A DNA stretch of 64,000 nt from Allolobophora icterica (Eukaryota > Annelida > Clitellata > Crassiclitellata > Lumbricidae): positions 38,681,722 through 38,745,721 of the forward strand of contig OY744607.1 of the NCBI GenBank assembly GCA_963556255.1, written 5' to 3'. Positions 35,930 through 47,454 of the stretch are shown here, in pieces. A program made the position numbers and the translations under genes. The notes beneath the pieces are model-generated. The model was given only the letters and a program-made list of their open reading frames with translations. It had not been told where the DNA came from and did no database searches. How positions within the stretch are numbered: position 1 is the first letter of the stretch; each line of letters starts with the position of its first letter.

Positions 35930-36011
35930 TTTCTCTCTCTGGCTGTCTCTCTGTCTCTCTCTGTCTCCCTGTCACTCTGTCTCTCTCTGGCTCTATCTGT
36001 CTGTCTGTCCC

Positions 36012-36054
<43 letters not shown>

Positions 36055-36094
36055 GACACACATATTCTCTCTCTTCCCTCTTTCCCGCTCTCTT

Positions 36095-36174
<80 letters not shown>

Positions 36175-36215
36175 TTGTCCCTCTGTGTCTCTATCTCCGT
36201 CTGTCTGTCTCTCTA
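35930..36215. repeat. CTGT/(CT)n tract
   Basis: CTCTGTCTGT words, then about 75 bp of pure CT at 36095-36170. Confidence 0.95.
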
Positions 36216-36623
36216 GAAATTTACATTCCTGTCAACTGAAGTAATTCAATGCTGTCTATCAAATCTGCGATTCGTTTGCCATCTACAATTATGATTTTTC
36301 TTCGGACCAATCCGTTCTACAAAGGCCTCGGAACTGGAGCTTCGAGGAAATCAGCATTGAATCGAATCGAATTGGATGAAACAGTCCTTTATCGACTTGT
36401 CAGTATCGATATCAACACTAATACATCAGTTTCGCGGCGATCAAATGCACACAAATTGATGCAGCTCTAGGTTAATAAAGGGAAAGGAAAAGGGTCTTCA
36501 GACACACAAGGAGCTCTGCTGACCTTTTCCCAAGGTTTATTTGCAACAAATAATATCAGATGAAATTATGCTATCATCCATATACGTGTACTGTACGAGT
36601 GTCATCCATCAACGTGTACTATA

Positions 36624-36724
36624 CATGTATCTCGTGTTTCAAGTCATACCGGTCTCCCCTACAGGGTTCCTTACATGTATCTCGTTTGTCGAGTCATACC
36701 AGTCTCCCCTACAAGGTTCCTTAC
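36624..36724. repeat. 51-bp direct duplication
   Basis: Two copies of ACATGTATCTCGT..AGTCATACC..TCTCCCCTACA..GGTTCCTTAC, a few mismatches apart. Confidence 0.93.
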
Positions 36725-36906
36725 TCAAGCGAGTGTAGGCCTATGTCTTGAACTTTGGGTAGGGGGTGATAGTTAATGTTAGTGTTTGAATTGTCAAATT
36801 ACTTGTCCAGTATATCTAAAGACTTTGAACCCCGGTTCATTTTGATCAAGCAGCATAGTATAAAGCCATATTCATTGGCCATGTGGTCAGGCTGCCCTTC
36901 TACATC

Positions 36907-37200
36907 CAGGGACGTCATTTCAGCTTTTTCCGGGGGGAGGGGACGAAAAGAGGTGAAATATTTTTTAGACGTGTGGGGGACAACAGTACACTGTGTCCAC
37001 AGATTTAAAGGTGGGGGTTCTTCTCCCCCTCGGCCCCTCGGGATCGCTGTATTTAGTCTACATGTGCAAAACTGTAAGCGAGTGCTTCAAATGAGTCTCT
37101 TTTTACCCCTTTCTTCTTCCTCCTTTCCTTTTTTACATCTTTTTTCTTTTTTCCAAACGTCAGGGGCAAATGCCCCCTTGCCCCCAAATGACGTTCCCTG
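36907..37200. mobile_element. hAT-type MITE
   Basis: Starts CAGGGACGTCATTT; inverse of end CAGGGAACGTCATTTGGGGG. Exact 8-bp duplication TCTACATC at 36899-36906 and 37201-37208. 294 bp, with G-runs inside the ends. Confidence 0.93.
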
Positions 37201-37227
37201 TCTACATCTCGACCGCCTGTATGCAGC

Positions 37228-37265
37228 GAATAGTGCCTTTGCATTGTCCTTCAAAGGCGCAATAT
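37228..37265 (+). repeat. LINE/SINE 3' tail fragment
   Basis: TTGTCCTTCAAAGGCGCAATATAAAT, the general form of the recurrent LINE/SINE terminus. Confidence 0.5.
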
Positions 37266-37496
37266 AAATATTTGAACGCGTACAAACGTACATACATACA
37301 TGCTTAACTAAGAAGCGTTCTTGAATAAATGCTCTCCGCATGACGTTGTCAAGGCGCTCAACGGAATCCGCCAGAATTCAGACGATACTTATTGCGTGGC
37401 CTGCCGACAGACAATCAATGTTTATGCGCGTTCCAGGTACGTGAGTTACATTCTAGGTCGACTGTAGGTGATTTGTTCTGTTTGAAACCGATGCAG

Positions 37497-37649
37497 GATC
37501 GACTGGAGGAAGTATTATGTGCGTCAAGTGCGACTCCCGCAACGACAAGATTCCCGGAGACTGCGAGAAGCGACCTCCATCGGCAAGCACCTGCTACGCA
37601 TCAGACGTCCAACAGTACTGCCTCAAGGTCATCGAGTACAATGCAGACA
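37497..37649 (+). CDS. Ly6-like protein, internal exon
   Basis: Begins at codon position 2 and ends after one base of an Asn codon. It has six cysteines in 51 residues and the first C-x-x-C of the three-finger fold. Confidence 0.8.
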
Positions 37650-40600
37650 GTAAGTTCCATGACCAGATGATGGCGCTAAATTAATGCCCTTTGACTTAGT
37701 ACGATAAGGTCACGTTGCAAATAAATAAATCATAAATGGAGTCATAAGCGCGTGAATACCTACAGGCTATCATGCCAGCGATATGATCAGGTATACCGTA
37801 TACTCTAAGATGACTTAGGATGATCAAATATAATGTAAGATGACTTAGGATGATCCGATCTAATCTAAGATGCTTCAGGATTATCTCACCTAATCTAAGA
37901 TGATTGAAGATGATCTAATCTAATCTAATTAGCGTGTTTTAGATACATAAATTGAGCTATCTTTATAAGTTCCCTGATAATACATATATACATCCATACA
38001 TAAAAATATACATACATACATACATACACACATACATACATACATACATACATACATACATACATACATACATACATACATACATACATACATACATACA
38101 TACATACATACATACATACATACATACATACATACATACATACATACATACATACATGCATACATACAATTTAGGGTGGTCCACAGACACATGGTAAAAA
38201 ATAAAGTTCAAGCTAGAAACCAGGCCACCCTCTCAGTTTTTTACACCTATCAATAGTATTATTGAGACAAAATTTCAGCTTCCAATTCCAATTGGAAGAC
38301 GATGCTCACAGACTATGTTACTTTGTCATATACCGATAAATGACATTAATTGCAGAAATGAGGGTGTTGGCATACAAATGCATTTTATTTCAAGATAGAT
38401 CAAATATTACTGTAATTTGACAACATATGTAATACAAGAACAGTTAGACAGATGGAACTGTAAAATTTCAGAAGGTTTAATGAATTGCAAATGTCCAAAA
38501 ATGTCAAAAACATCGTCCAGTCCATGAAAATCGAATGTCGATTGTTCTTGTTTTATAATTTCAACACCTGCTACAGTATTTGACTCTAGAAACTGCAAGG
38601 CTTTGCAAGCACTGCGTCAACAGCAGCCTTCTTTGTTGTGTGAGTGAGAACAGCTTTCATATTTGCCTCGAGCACTTGGAGAAGAAAGTGCTTTTCTTCT
38701 TCATCATTGGTGATGAGGCAGTAGAATTCCTCAAACAACTTCACACCTTCTCAGCCGCGTCATTCACCACTCTCAACTGCTGAATTATCTATCTACCTTG
38801 CTTATAGTCCCCATTCTCGATCCATTTCTCTGGTTGAAGTGTAAAAAAATCACTCATCTTCAGGTGTGACAGTAGTGTCAGTGCTCACTGGGTTGTAAAA
38901 TCACCCAGAAAACCCTCCTTCAGTACCTTAGAATCACTTCTCACCTCCTTTCACCAGGCTTTGCAGTCATTCTGTCGACAATCTTCATTTTATCTCTTAC
39001 AGGAAGTTGGTCTTGCAGTCATTCCGTCGACAATCTTCATTTTATCTGTTACGGGAAGTTGGTCTGAGAACATTGCCAGACCTACAGCCTCATCTGAAAG
39101 GTACCACAAGTGGTTATCTAGGACCTTCCTGGCAGCAACGCTAACCTAACAGTCAATAGACTCATATTGTCCTAGACCAATCCAAAGTAACAGATCTCGT
39201 TCTGGAGCTTCAGCAGCAAGTGGGTCTTTGTCCAAGCCTTTGCGTAAAACAGGGCACCAAACTTAAAAAATCAATGAATCTGAGTTTCTTCATGAATAGA
39301 TCAGGTTGATCGCGAAAAATGTAGATTTTGATTGCATACAGTAACGTGGCCATCCAATGTGCATGGTGAATTGGCCCAGGGCTCTCCAGTGAATTATTGA
39401 AGACTGACTTCAAAGGACAACCACTGTCAGCTCAATGAGCTCTTGGTAGTACTGTTGTCTCTGATCTCTGAATCTGACTTTCTTTCACCAAACTGCTTGA
39501 GAAAACTGACGCTGTTTCATGGGGGGCTGCGTGCCGGATATGACTTCCAGTCCTCGGCAGTTGACACATATCACACCTTCCCAGCAGCTTTAAATATTTT
39601 GAAGATTGGAATTTATGGAGAACAGGTGGACTGCAGCACAAGGTGAATACTTTGGCAAAAATCAATTCCATTACATGATGACGGCAGGCCAACCACAAGA
39701 GCTCTCAGCTTATTTGTCTTCCAGCAGAACACACAATCCGTTGAAATGCCCAGTGTTGACAGACATTGTATCAAAGCTCAAGGCTTGAACCTTGTCAGCT
39801 GTGAGCTTTCACAACTTCTGAAGAATATGAACGACCATGAATTCATTGTATTCTGTCCCAAAGGCTAATTTGGGCACAAAAAGGAGCTTATCCACACCAC
39901 CACCTGAAATCAGCACTGGCAGGTGGTCTACATTTCCTGCTCCAAAGATCTTAGGCAGGGTCTACTCAACCCAGTGTAGTACCAGTGGCTAATCTGGTAC
40001 AAATTCAGATCTTACAGCTTCAGCATGCTCTATCCTGGCTTTCTTACGCACTCTGTTACGCGAAAGTGGCAGGGCAGAAGGATCACAGCCAAGCGCTGCA
40101 GCAATTGTAATGTAAAAATTCACTTCTGAAAACATGTCAGCCCTAAACACAGGAAGTAGGCACCATGACCTTCAACAAGAACTGTACACTCTTTTGTTTC
40201 AAGTACCAGTAAGTAAGTAAGTCTGATAACACAACATAAACTATTTCAAGCTCATCTCCATGATAAATGTTGACCAAGTTATACGGCATCGAGATTTACA
40301 GCAAATACTACTATATGGTAATATTTATATGTCATTGAGCACCGTCTTCCAGTTGGAATAAGAAGCTGAAATTTTGTCTCAATAATACTATTGACAGGTG
40401 TAAAAAACTGAGAGGGTGGCCTGGTTTCTAGCTTGAACTTTATTTTTTTGGACCACACTAACATACATACATACATAGTTGAATAGGTATAAAAAAAGGC
40501 TGAACTACCGATTTCCCGATCTAGCGATTGAATGACAGATCGATCGACTGTTAGATGATTGATGGACGGATTGATTGACCGACCAAACACCGTAGATGTT

Positions 40601-41507
40601 TGGTCTACGGTGTTTGATCCATAATCCATGGATCAAATGACCGTCGTATTGACGAAACCAACCAACATGACAACAGAATGTACTTACTAGCTGACCAAAT
40701 GACCGCTTCACTGACCATCCGATTGATTGATTCGCTATTGATCAGTGACTGTTGTGACCAGTGTTTCAGTTGTCAAAATACTGGGGATCGAAAATGTAGC
40801 AGGATACCAAATACTTAAGTACACGAACGCAGGTCTAAGTCTAATGTTGTTAATACGTTGCACACGAAACAACTGACGACTGATGAATTGAAATGATCAT
40901 AAATTTAAATAGGTATATGCAAAAATAACATAAAACATAATTCACTGAACTCTTAGGGTCTGCACTTTAGTTTACAAAAGTAGGCTTATTGTGAACTATG
41001 TCAAGACCTGACCCCCTCACCCCCAAATCTTTTCAGTTACTTAGCTGAGGGGGCTAGAAGAAGAGCTAACATAACATAACATAACACAACATAACATAAC
41101 ATAACATAACATAACATAACATAACATAACATAACATAACATAACATAACATAACAGAGGTTTACGGTGGTTCAGAAGGCTAAAACCTGTGTGAGAACCA
41201 CCACTAAATACATGTCCTGGCTGGTTAAACCACCCATCACCCCAGTCAGCTAAACATTGGCTGTGTCGTTTCCTGCGCAGATACCCAGCGTCTTTTCGTG
41301 CGTGACTGTACCTCGGTGAAAGAGGGTACGTGTACTTATGCGACCCCTGAAGAGATAGCGGCCGGAGCGGCAGCCAAGGTATGTAACGAAGTCTGCAAGG
41401 TAGACAACTGCAATGAATCCGTTCGCCTGGTTCCATCATTCGTGCTCAGCCTCTCCCTTCTCTGCCTCATCGTCGTCCATCGTCACCCTCTCTCCATCCA
41501 TCTATAA
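37497..41507 (+). CDS. Ly6/uPAR three-finger, probably GPI-anchored protein, 3' part (two exons)
   Basis: Exon 37497-37649 follows an ATGCAG acceptor and ends at a GTAAG donor. Exon 41281-41507 follows GCAG and ends in TAA. The join is in frame. The first part reads CVKCDSR, DCEKRP, STCY, YCLKVIEYNAD; the second reads RDCTSVKEGTC, KVCNEVCKVDNCNES. It then ends in a hydrophobic stretch (VLSLSLLCLIVV) and a short basic tail. Paired cysteines ending in C-x-x-D-N-C-N plus a hydrophobic C-terminus are the Ly6/uPAR signature; the tail suggests GPI anchoring at the cell surface. The exon with the signal peptide was not found. Part of it may lie near 37433 (a GTACGTGAG donor), but the phases do not join convincingly. 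The intron holds a CATA array and a DNA transposon. The specific function is unknown. Confidence 0.8.
37798..37930. repeat. About 32-bp minisatellite, four copies
   Basis: CTAAGATGACTTAGGATGAT and variants, separated by AATCTAAT-type ends. Confidence 0.9.
37979..38168. repeat. (CATA)n microsatellite
   Basis: CATA array in the Ly6-like gene intron; it ends at the DNA transposon and resumes briefly at 40462. Confidence 0.96.
38171..40461 (-). mobile_element. Unclassified DNA transposon with about 150-bp terminal inverted repeats
   Basis: The left arm from TTAGGGTGGTCCA and the inverse of the right arm (TTAGTGTGGTCCA) agree over about 150 bp, sharing AAGTTCAAGCTAGAAACC, GGCCACCCTCTCAG and TTGAGACAAAATTTCAGC. 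CATA repeats flank both sides. The minus strand codes broken pieces of one protein: VDHLPVLISGGG, ALSFDTMSVNTGHFNG (39720-39778), WLACRHHVMELIFAKVF, GPIHHAHWMA with IKIYIFRDQ (39310-39375), and VLDNHLWYLSDEAVGLAMF. D-T-x-S-x-N-T-G-x-x-N-G and H-x-x-x-WMA resemble hypothetical proteins widespread in invertebrates. The superfamily is not assigned. Confidence 0.85.
38963..39065. repeat. About 51-bp direct duplication inside the transposon
   Basis: TGCAGTCATTC-GTCGACAATC then TTCATTTTATCT-TTAC and GGAAGTTGGTC, twice in a row with few differences. Confidence 0.93.
40500..40745. repeat. Degenerate GATTGA/GACCGA stretch with a hairpin
   Basis: GATTGATTGACCGACC-type words. Contains the perfect inverted repeat AAACACCGTAGA (40585-40596) and TCTACGGTGTTT (40604-40615). 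Confidence 0.75.
41066..41157. repeat. (ATAAC)n microsatellite
   Basis: About 18 pentanucleotide units, one CACAAC variant; lies in the Ly6-like gene intron just before the last exon. Confidence 0.97.
41281..41507 (+). CDS. Ly6-like protein, last exon with C-x-x-D-N-C-N and hydrophobic tail
   Basis: Preceded by a pyrimidine-rich stretch and GCAG. Codes for the last five cysteines of the domain and a C-terminal hydrophobic segment of about 15 residues before the TAA. Confidence 0.82.
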
Positions 41508-41929
41508 AGTCCCGCGCACACCCCCCGGGACACGATCACGCTGGACGAGCGATACGGAGCAAGACGGGTCAAACGAAGGAGATCGGCAGAGCAAACGCCT
41601 GATTACGTCATCCTTTTGGCAACCATTCTGGAAACGAGGCGAGCTGACGACCTTATGACGTTACGCTGTAGATGACGTGCACTGTAACGTCATTCGGTAG
41701 AAGTTTAGATTAGCTTTTGTATAGTATTACAGGTGTTAATTCAACGTGTGCTGCAATGTGCGTTGTCAGGTGCATGCTGCTCAAATGATTAGGTGATGTT
41801 GCATTGTATATATAGGCATAGTCCAGGATCACGTCGATGTAGGTGCTTTTGTATAACCATGAATGTATACTTATGCTCAGATATTCGCGCGTTTATGTAG
41901 CCAGTAAAATGCACAAACTAACAATATTC

Positions 41930-42010
41930 GTAGTCGTAATCGTAATCTCCAAACTTCTAAAGCGCCACTCGAAGGCCATGCGCATTGCACCAGCCTATTC
42001 ATAAGAGCTA
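41930..42010 (-). repeat. SINE tail fragment
   Basis: GTAATCTCCAAACTTCTAAA then GCGCCACTCGAAGG; related to 60880-60960 and 63180-63240. Confidence 0.5.
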
Positions 42011-42610
42011 ATTGTCGATGTAGGGCTTTTGCGCTAAATAGGACTATTAAAATATAGGCCACGAATCTGCCTAGGCCCGTGTTTTGATATGTAGGTCTAT
42101 ATAAGATGGCCTACATATATAATTATAGGCCCTATATATGTGCATACATGTAGACCTTCGCTTAGTGGCGGGGTTCCGTACGGCTCAAACACCGATCATA
42201 TTTTCCCTTGCCTTAAAATTTTGAAAATTGAGCTGTTAAGTATTCTTCTAATAGGGAGTTTATGTATCGCTGTGAACGAATTCTCCTGTCATACACATAT
42301 AAAAAATTTCGATCTTACATTCGATGTCCATACTAAATTCAAGCTCATGGGAAAAATTCCTATTGAGCTAGCCTATCCCCCAGTATATGGGTATTTAGAA
42401 GCAAACTATCAGTGCCGGCGCTATGGTACTTGAGGCCCCCCCCAAGTCTTACTTGAGGCCCCCCCAAAACTACGAAAATACACTGCAAACGAGAACAAAC
42501 AATAACGATCGAACGTCAAGTCTCTATAACGAAGCTCTTTCACCGACAACAGAAACAGTTATAAGTCTACAATGTAAGTATCAATACATGGCATCGATAC
42601 TCGATCGAGC

Positions 42611-43199
42611 TCAAACTTTTTTCCGTCTCGCCTTCTTTTCCGCGAATCGGTCCAATAGCTCGTCATAGTTCAGCTTTCGGGCAGTTTCACTTTCAACTGA
42701 AATCATTGCCAGCGATGATAACCTGCTGCTGAGCATGGTGGAACGATTAAATGTTTTAATTAGCTTCAGTGTGCTGAAACTGTGCTCAGCACTAGCCATT
42801 GGTACTATAAAGTGGTCAGAAGAATTCACAATGCAGATGATAAACGACCAGGAACCAATATAAGTTGCTAATGAACTCGCTTCTGAAGTCATTGCTGCAT
42901 CATTTTTCTATTGCGTATACGATATGCTTCAAGTTGGTCAAGAGAGTCATAGGCCTGTACCTTGTCCAAGTAATAGCGAAGCAGCTTCTCAGACTTGATT
43001 CTGGATTGCTATCTGATGGAGCCTTCAGTGAGACTGCGACATTCTTAGTCAAAATCGTCCATCGTGCAGGTGACAAAGAAAATATTGTGTAGAACTGCGC
43101 CCTGTTATTCATTTCAAGTAATCGTGCTTGTACACCACTGTTATGGCCTTTCATATTCGAGCCATTGTCATACGCCTGACCCCGACAGTCTTCAATCAT
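42611..43199 (-). pseudogene. hAT transposase, C-terminal half, frame-shifted
   Basis: The first piece (43199-42900) reads IEDCRGQAYDNGSNMKGHNS and GVQARLLEMN, the core CRGQ-YDN-NM-G motif of TTF/ZMYM-type hAT transposases. The second (42892-42611) reads ASAEHSFSTLKLIKTFNRST and RLSSLAMISVES, the dimerisation domain. They lie in different frames. Further N-terminal words (VVNNTTGQGLAESF and DISHEEQM-) occur before and after the nested MITE. The N-terminal BED/TTF finger and first catalytic region are missing, so it is inactive. Confidence 0.9.
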
Positions 43200-43319
43200 T
43201 AGATTTAGTATTTTAGTGCTTCTCCTCGCACTAGGAATGATTCCGCCAGTCCTTGGCCAGTCGTGTTATTCACAACTAAAAACTTCTTTATCTGTATGCC
43301 TTTTCTAGGTATACACTGG

Positions 43320-43794
43320 CAGGGCCGGATTAACAAATGTTGTGGCCCTGATCAGTAAATCTGTGGGCTCCAGCCCCACACAATCACAACAAAATGACAT
43401 AAAAAACGTGTTATATTCGTCACGTCATTTAATAATGCGTCACATATAGCACTTGAGTTCCGGTCAGGTAGTAAGTGTTTAATTAAAAAGTAAAATAGGT
43501 TTTACTAGCATTTCTGGCTGATTTTTAGATGAATCTGCCTGATAATGGAAACTCCTACAGGGGCCCACACATGTGCGAAAGTTGTGTATTAAATTTTGTG
43601 TATATTACAATGAATAGTTTCGAATAATTTGCTCTGAGGTTTTTTGCTCATTTTTACTATTAGACTTAAAAAATAACAATAATCATAAAATATTGAATTT
43701 TTTCTTTTACATGTGTGAGGGCCCCTCAAGTATGGGGGCCTCCTGTTCGGCCAAACAGGTTGAACATGCCTCAATCCGCCTCTGTACACTGGAC
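43320..43794. mobile_element. hAT-type MITE nested in a hAT transposon
   Basis: Starts CAGGGCCGGATTAA; inverse of end CAGAGGCGGATTGA. Exact 8-bp duplication TACACTGG at 43312-43319 and 43795-43802. Confidence 0.94.
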
Positions 43795-43979
43795 AAATCT
43801 TAACCTAACTGTCATTTGCTCTTCATGTGAAATGTCAGGAGTAGGCATAATGATCAGCAAAATTTGGAGGCCCCTTACAAACTTGAGGCCCCCCAAACCG
43901 GCGGATTCGGGGGGCCTTAACGCCGGCACTGCAAACTATGCACCCATCTCATGCAAGGAATTGGATAATTGACCTTTCT

Positions 43980-44320
43980 TCACTCGTTGCGATAATCCAT
44001 TTTAGTTTTTTTATATGTTAGTTAAGACTTTTCTCATTTTGTCTCCTTTTTTGTTTTGTCTCACAAGCATTAAGTGGTTCTGCTGTTTTCTTTGTTCTTT
44101 GTACGATTAAGGACATGTATGAGTTTTGATTATGGTAATTCTTACCATACGGCCACCTCATATAACTGTTACAATCTGTACTCTGGTGTCCTAATCAGCG
44201 GGATAATTGATCCCCTCAGGGCCCCCTTTTGTAGCCGCAATGTAGCGATATATAAGCTCAGTGATTTATTGTTGATTGAATTGGTTGCAAAATAAACTAC
44301 TGATTGAATGATTGATTGAT
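43980..44320 (+). repeat. Possible retroelement 3' end with (ATTG)n tail
   Basis: Ends AAATAAACTACTGATTGAAT then GATTGATTGATTGAT. There is no RT signature in the preceding bases. Confidence 0.35.
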
Positions 44321-44324
44321 TGAT

Positions 44325-45095
44325 GTGTACATGTCTATACGTATATATGGATCGTAGGTTGTAGGTCCATGCATGTGTATTTGTGTGTTTATATATCTGT
44401 GTAAATGTACGTATCTAATTAATTACGGGAGTAAATGGAGGAGGTAATTGTGAACAATGCATCCGCACAGCCCAGCAGCAATTCCGCTTGAAACGCTGCT
44501 CCGCAGTTAAACTCTACCTCACCCGGACGACCCTGGTTTCGGTCTGCAGGCTGTCTGTTTTGCCACTTGGAATTCAGCAATCGCTCGAAAGCTCTTTGGA
44601 ATATATGCCCCCAAAATACGACACAGCTATCTAACCCACGCAATCGACTTGCAGATTGCTTTTCTCGCAATTTCCTCAGAGACCTTTCACTCAAAACAAA
44701 CAAAGTTTGCCAAGACTCTCGCTCTCTTCCTAATTTACTTGCCGCTGCAGCTCCAAACAGCATCGACCACAGCAGTCCGTGTCTGCCTGTCTGTCTGCCT
44801 ACCGACGTCTGTCTGCCTGTCTGTCCTGTCTGTGTGTCTGTCTGCATGTCTGCCTGCTGGAAGTTGACTTTATTGACAGAACATCCAACGCGTTAGTTCC
44901 TTTGATCATCGAAGAATTGCAGAATTCACGACTTCGATTTTATCTGGGACTGTATCTTCCATTAGGATATTGTACGTGGAATCCAATCCCTCAAGAATGT
45001 CTCTAAACTCATCTGGAACATAAATTTTGCTTCAACGGCAGACTGTAAGAGGAAGGCGAAGAAGTGCAGTTCCTCGAGGTAATTCGAGAGACACG
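44325..45095. other. Unassigned sequence
   Basis: CTGTCTGCCTGTCTG simple repeat at 44780-44860. Open frames of up to 142 codons have no recognised domain. Confidence 0.45.
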
Positions 45096-45104
45096 GGAAT
45101 GAAT

Positions 45105-45190
45105 CATTTGGAACTTCACTTTCTTAGTCTCGGCATACGAGGGCTGTTATCTAGTTCTCTCCCTCGCCAGCTGGTCATCTCACCGCCACA
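45105..45190 (-). repeat. SINE fragment (family of 62455-62775)
   Basis: TTAGTCTCGGCATACGAGGG and CTCTCCCTCGCCAGC match the body of the SINEs at 50700, 57820 and 62640. Confidence 0.7.
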
Positions 45191-45194
45191 CTTT

Positions 45195-45812
45195 TAGCGG
45201 AGTCGTCTAGGGGAGCATGTGGATAAGAAATCGTGAAACTTACCTTTGCCGTGTAGGAAATCCTTAAAGACAATGACGAAATTGCGCTTTAACTCTGCGT
45301 TATCTTCAATGTAATCAGATGGTTGGTATGCTATGTTTATTGCATTCTACGCTAGCTGATGCTGTTGTCGGAACTTTACTTTCTATATGCAGATTAGGTG
45401 AATATGAATAAGACAACCAGGTTGGGCTATTCATAGTGGACTCTTCACACAAAGAGTCAACAGCCTTGTCTGCTGTAGTGATGGACAACGTGTCTGATGT
45501 CAAAACGCATTTACTCTAGCCAGACGCTCTTTAAAGGCCACAATAACTGTTCTATATTGCCAGACAATTGCTGTTAACACGCATTCTGATTTCGCATCTG
45601 TCGCCTCCAGATACTGTTTTCAAGAGTTGGTCCACAATCCAAACAAATGAGTCGTTTATGGTCGATCCACTGCAGCCGTGTCGAAACATCTGCCAGTAAC
45701 GTCTGTTTAATAAATGGTCGAAGCTTGCATGCTGTCTATTGCGAAAATCTGATCATACCATCAGACGTATGGCCACCGCTGTGTTTCCGGTAATAGTAAG
45801 GCTATCTGGATA
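45195..45812. other. Unassigned sequence
   Basis: No gene seen. Confidence 0.45.
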
Positions 45813-45815
45813 AGA

Positions 45816-45935
<120 letters not shown>

Positions 45936-45987
45936 AGACAGACAGGCAAGCAGACAGGCAGATAGACTCAGATAGACTCAGGCAGAT

Positions 45988-46386
<399 letters not shown>

Positions 46387-46680
46387 GATAACGACGCCGT
46401 TGATTTAGACTTAGCTAATGGCATAATTATACTCCATCCAAATGACCATTACTTTGCAAACAAGTTTACCTGCAGACCGAACTAAACTATGATGGTACTG
46501 GATGTTATGACACTTATCTGATGTTGCATTATTGATTGGCTTATATGTTAATTAAAGAAGGAATTGCCATTAGCAATGATTTACTAGTTTGCCTGTAGAT
46601 CACCTCAATCACGAATCATTTGGAAGCTTGTTTCCAGTGGGTTTTATGATTGGCCATAAATCTCCTGAATATCCTGTTTG

Positions 46681-47450
46681 AAAATTAATCTGAATCAGTT
46701 TGGAACAGTCTGAATTAGTCTGATTCAGTCTGAAACAGTCTGAATCAGTCTGAATTAGTCTGATTCAGTCTGAAACAGTCTGAATCAGTCTGAATTAGTC
46801 TGATTCAGTCTGAAACAGTCTGAATCAGTCTGAATTAGTCTGATTCAGTCTGAAACAGTCTGAATCAGTCTGAATTAATCTGCATCAGTCTGAATCAGTC
46901 TGGAACAGTCTGAAACAGTCTGAAACAGTCGGTCTCAGTCTGAATTAGTCTGAAACAGTCTGCATCACTTTAAAACAGTTTAGATCAGTCTGTAACAGTC
47001 TGAATCAGTCTAAAACAGTTTAGATCAGTCTGAAACAGTCTGAATCAGTCTAAAACAGTTTAGATCAGTCTGTAACAGTCTGAATCAGTCTAAAACAGTT
47101 TAGATCAGTCTGTAACAGTCTGAATCAGTCTAAAACAGTTTAGATCAGTCTGTAACAGTCTGAATCAGTCTAAAACAGTTTAGATCAGTCTGTAACAGTC
47201 TGAATCAGTCTAAAATAGTTTAGATCAGTCTGTAACAGTCTGAATCAGTCTAAAACAGTTTAGATCAGTCTGTAACAGTCTGAATCAGTCTGAATCAGTT
47301 TAAATCAGTCTGAATCAGTCTGAATCAGTCTTGAATAGTCTGAATCGGTCTGAATCAATCGGAATCTGTCTAAATAAGTCGGAATCAGTCGGAATAAGTC
47401 GGAATCGGTCGGACTCAGTCGAAATAAGTTAGAATAAGTTTTGATCAGTT
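46681..47450. repeat. 10-bp minisatellite with two different 40-bp higher-order units
   Basis: Monomer TGAATCAGTC. About 77 monomers stay in exact 10-bp register. 46711-46870 is four copies of a 40-bp unit (TGAATTAGTC, TGATTCAGTC, TGAAACAGTC, TGAATCAGTC). 46971-47290 is eight copies of another (TAAAACAGTT, TAGATCAGTC, TGTAACAGTC, TGAATCAGTC). Confidence 0.97.
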
Positions 47451-47454
47451 GGTC

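Larger units (their letters stand above)
42410..43931 (-). mobile_element. hAT DNA transposon, internally deleted, with a nested MITE
   Basis: Ends CAGTGCCGGCGCTA and, inverted, CAGTGCCGGCGTTA, each followed within about 20 bases by a GGCCCCCC run. Exact 8-bp duplication CAAACTAT at 42402-42409 and 43932-43939. The minus strand carries hAT transposase pieces. The MITE at 43320-43794 interrupts the transposase. Confidence 0.95.

Noticed and set aside
37392..37433. First (signal-peptide) exon of the Ly6-like gene
   Set aside because: A good donor GTACGTGAG is present, but the frame that joins in phase with 37497 does not read as a signal peptide.
44419..44847. 142-codon frame (minus) and 109-codon frame (plus)
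   Set aside because: Partly repeat-driven (CTGT words); no domain, and the two overlap in opposite strands.
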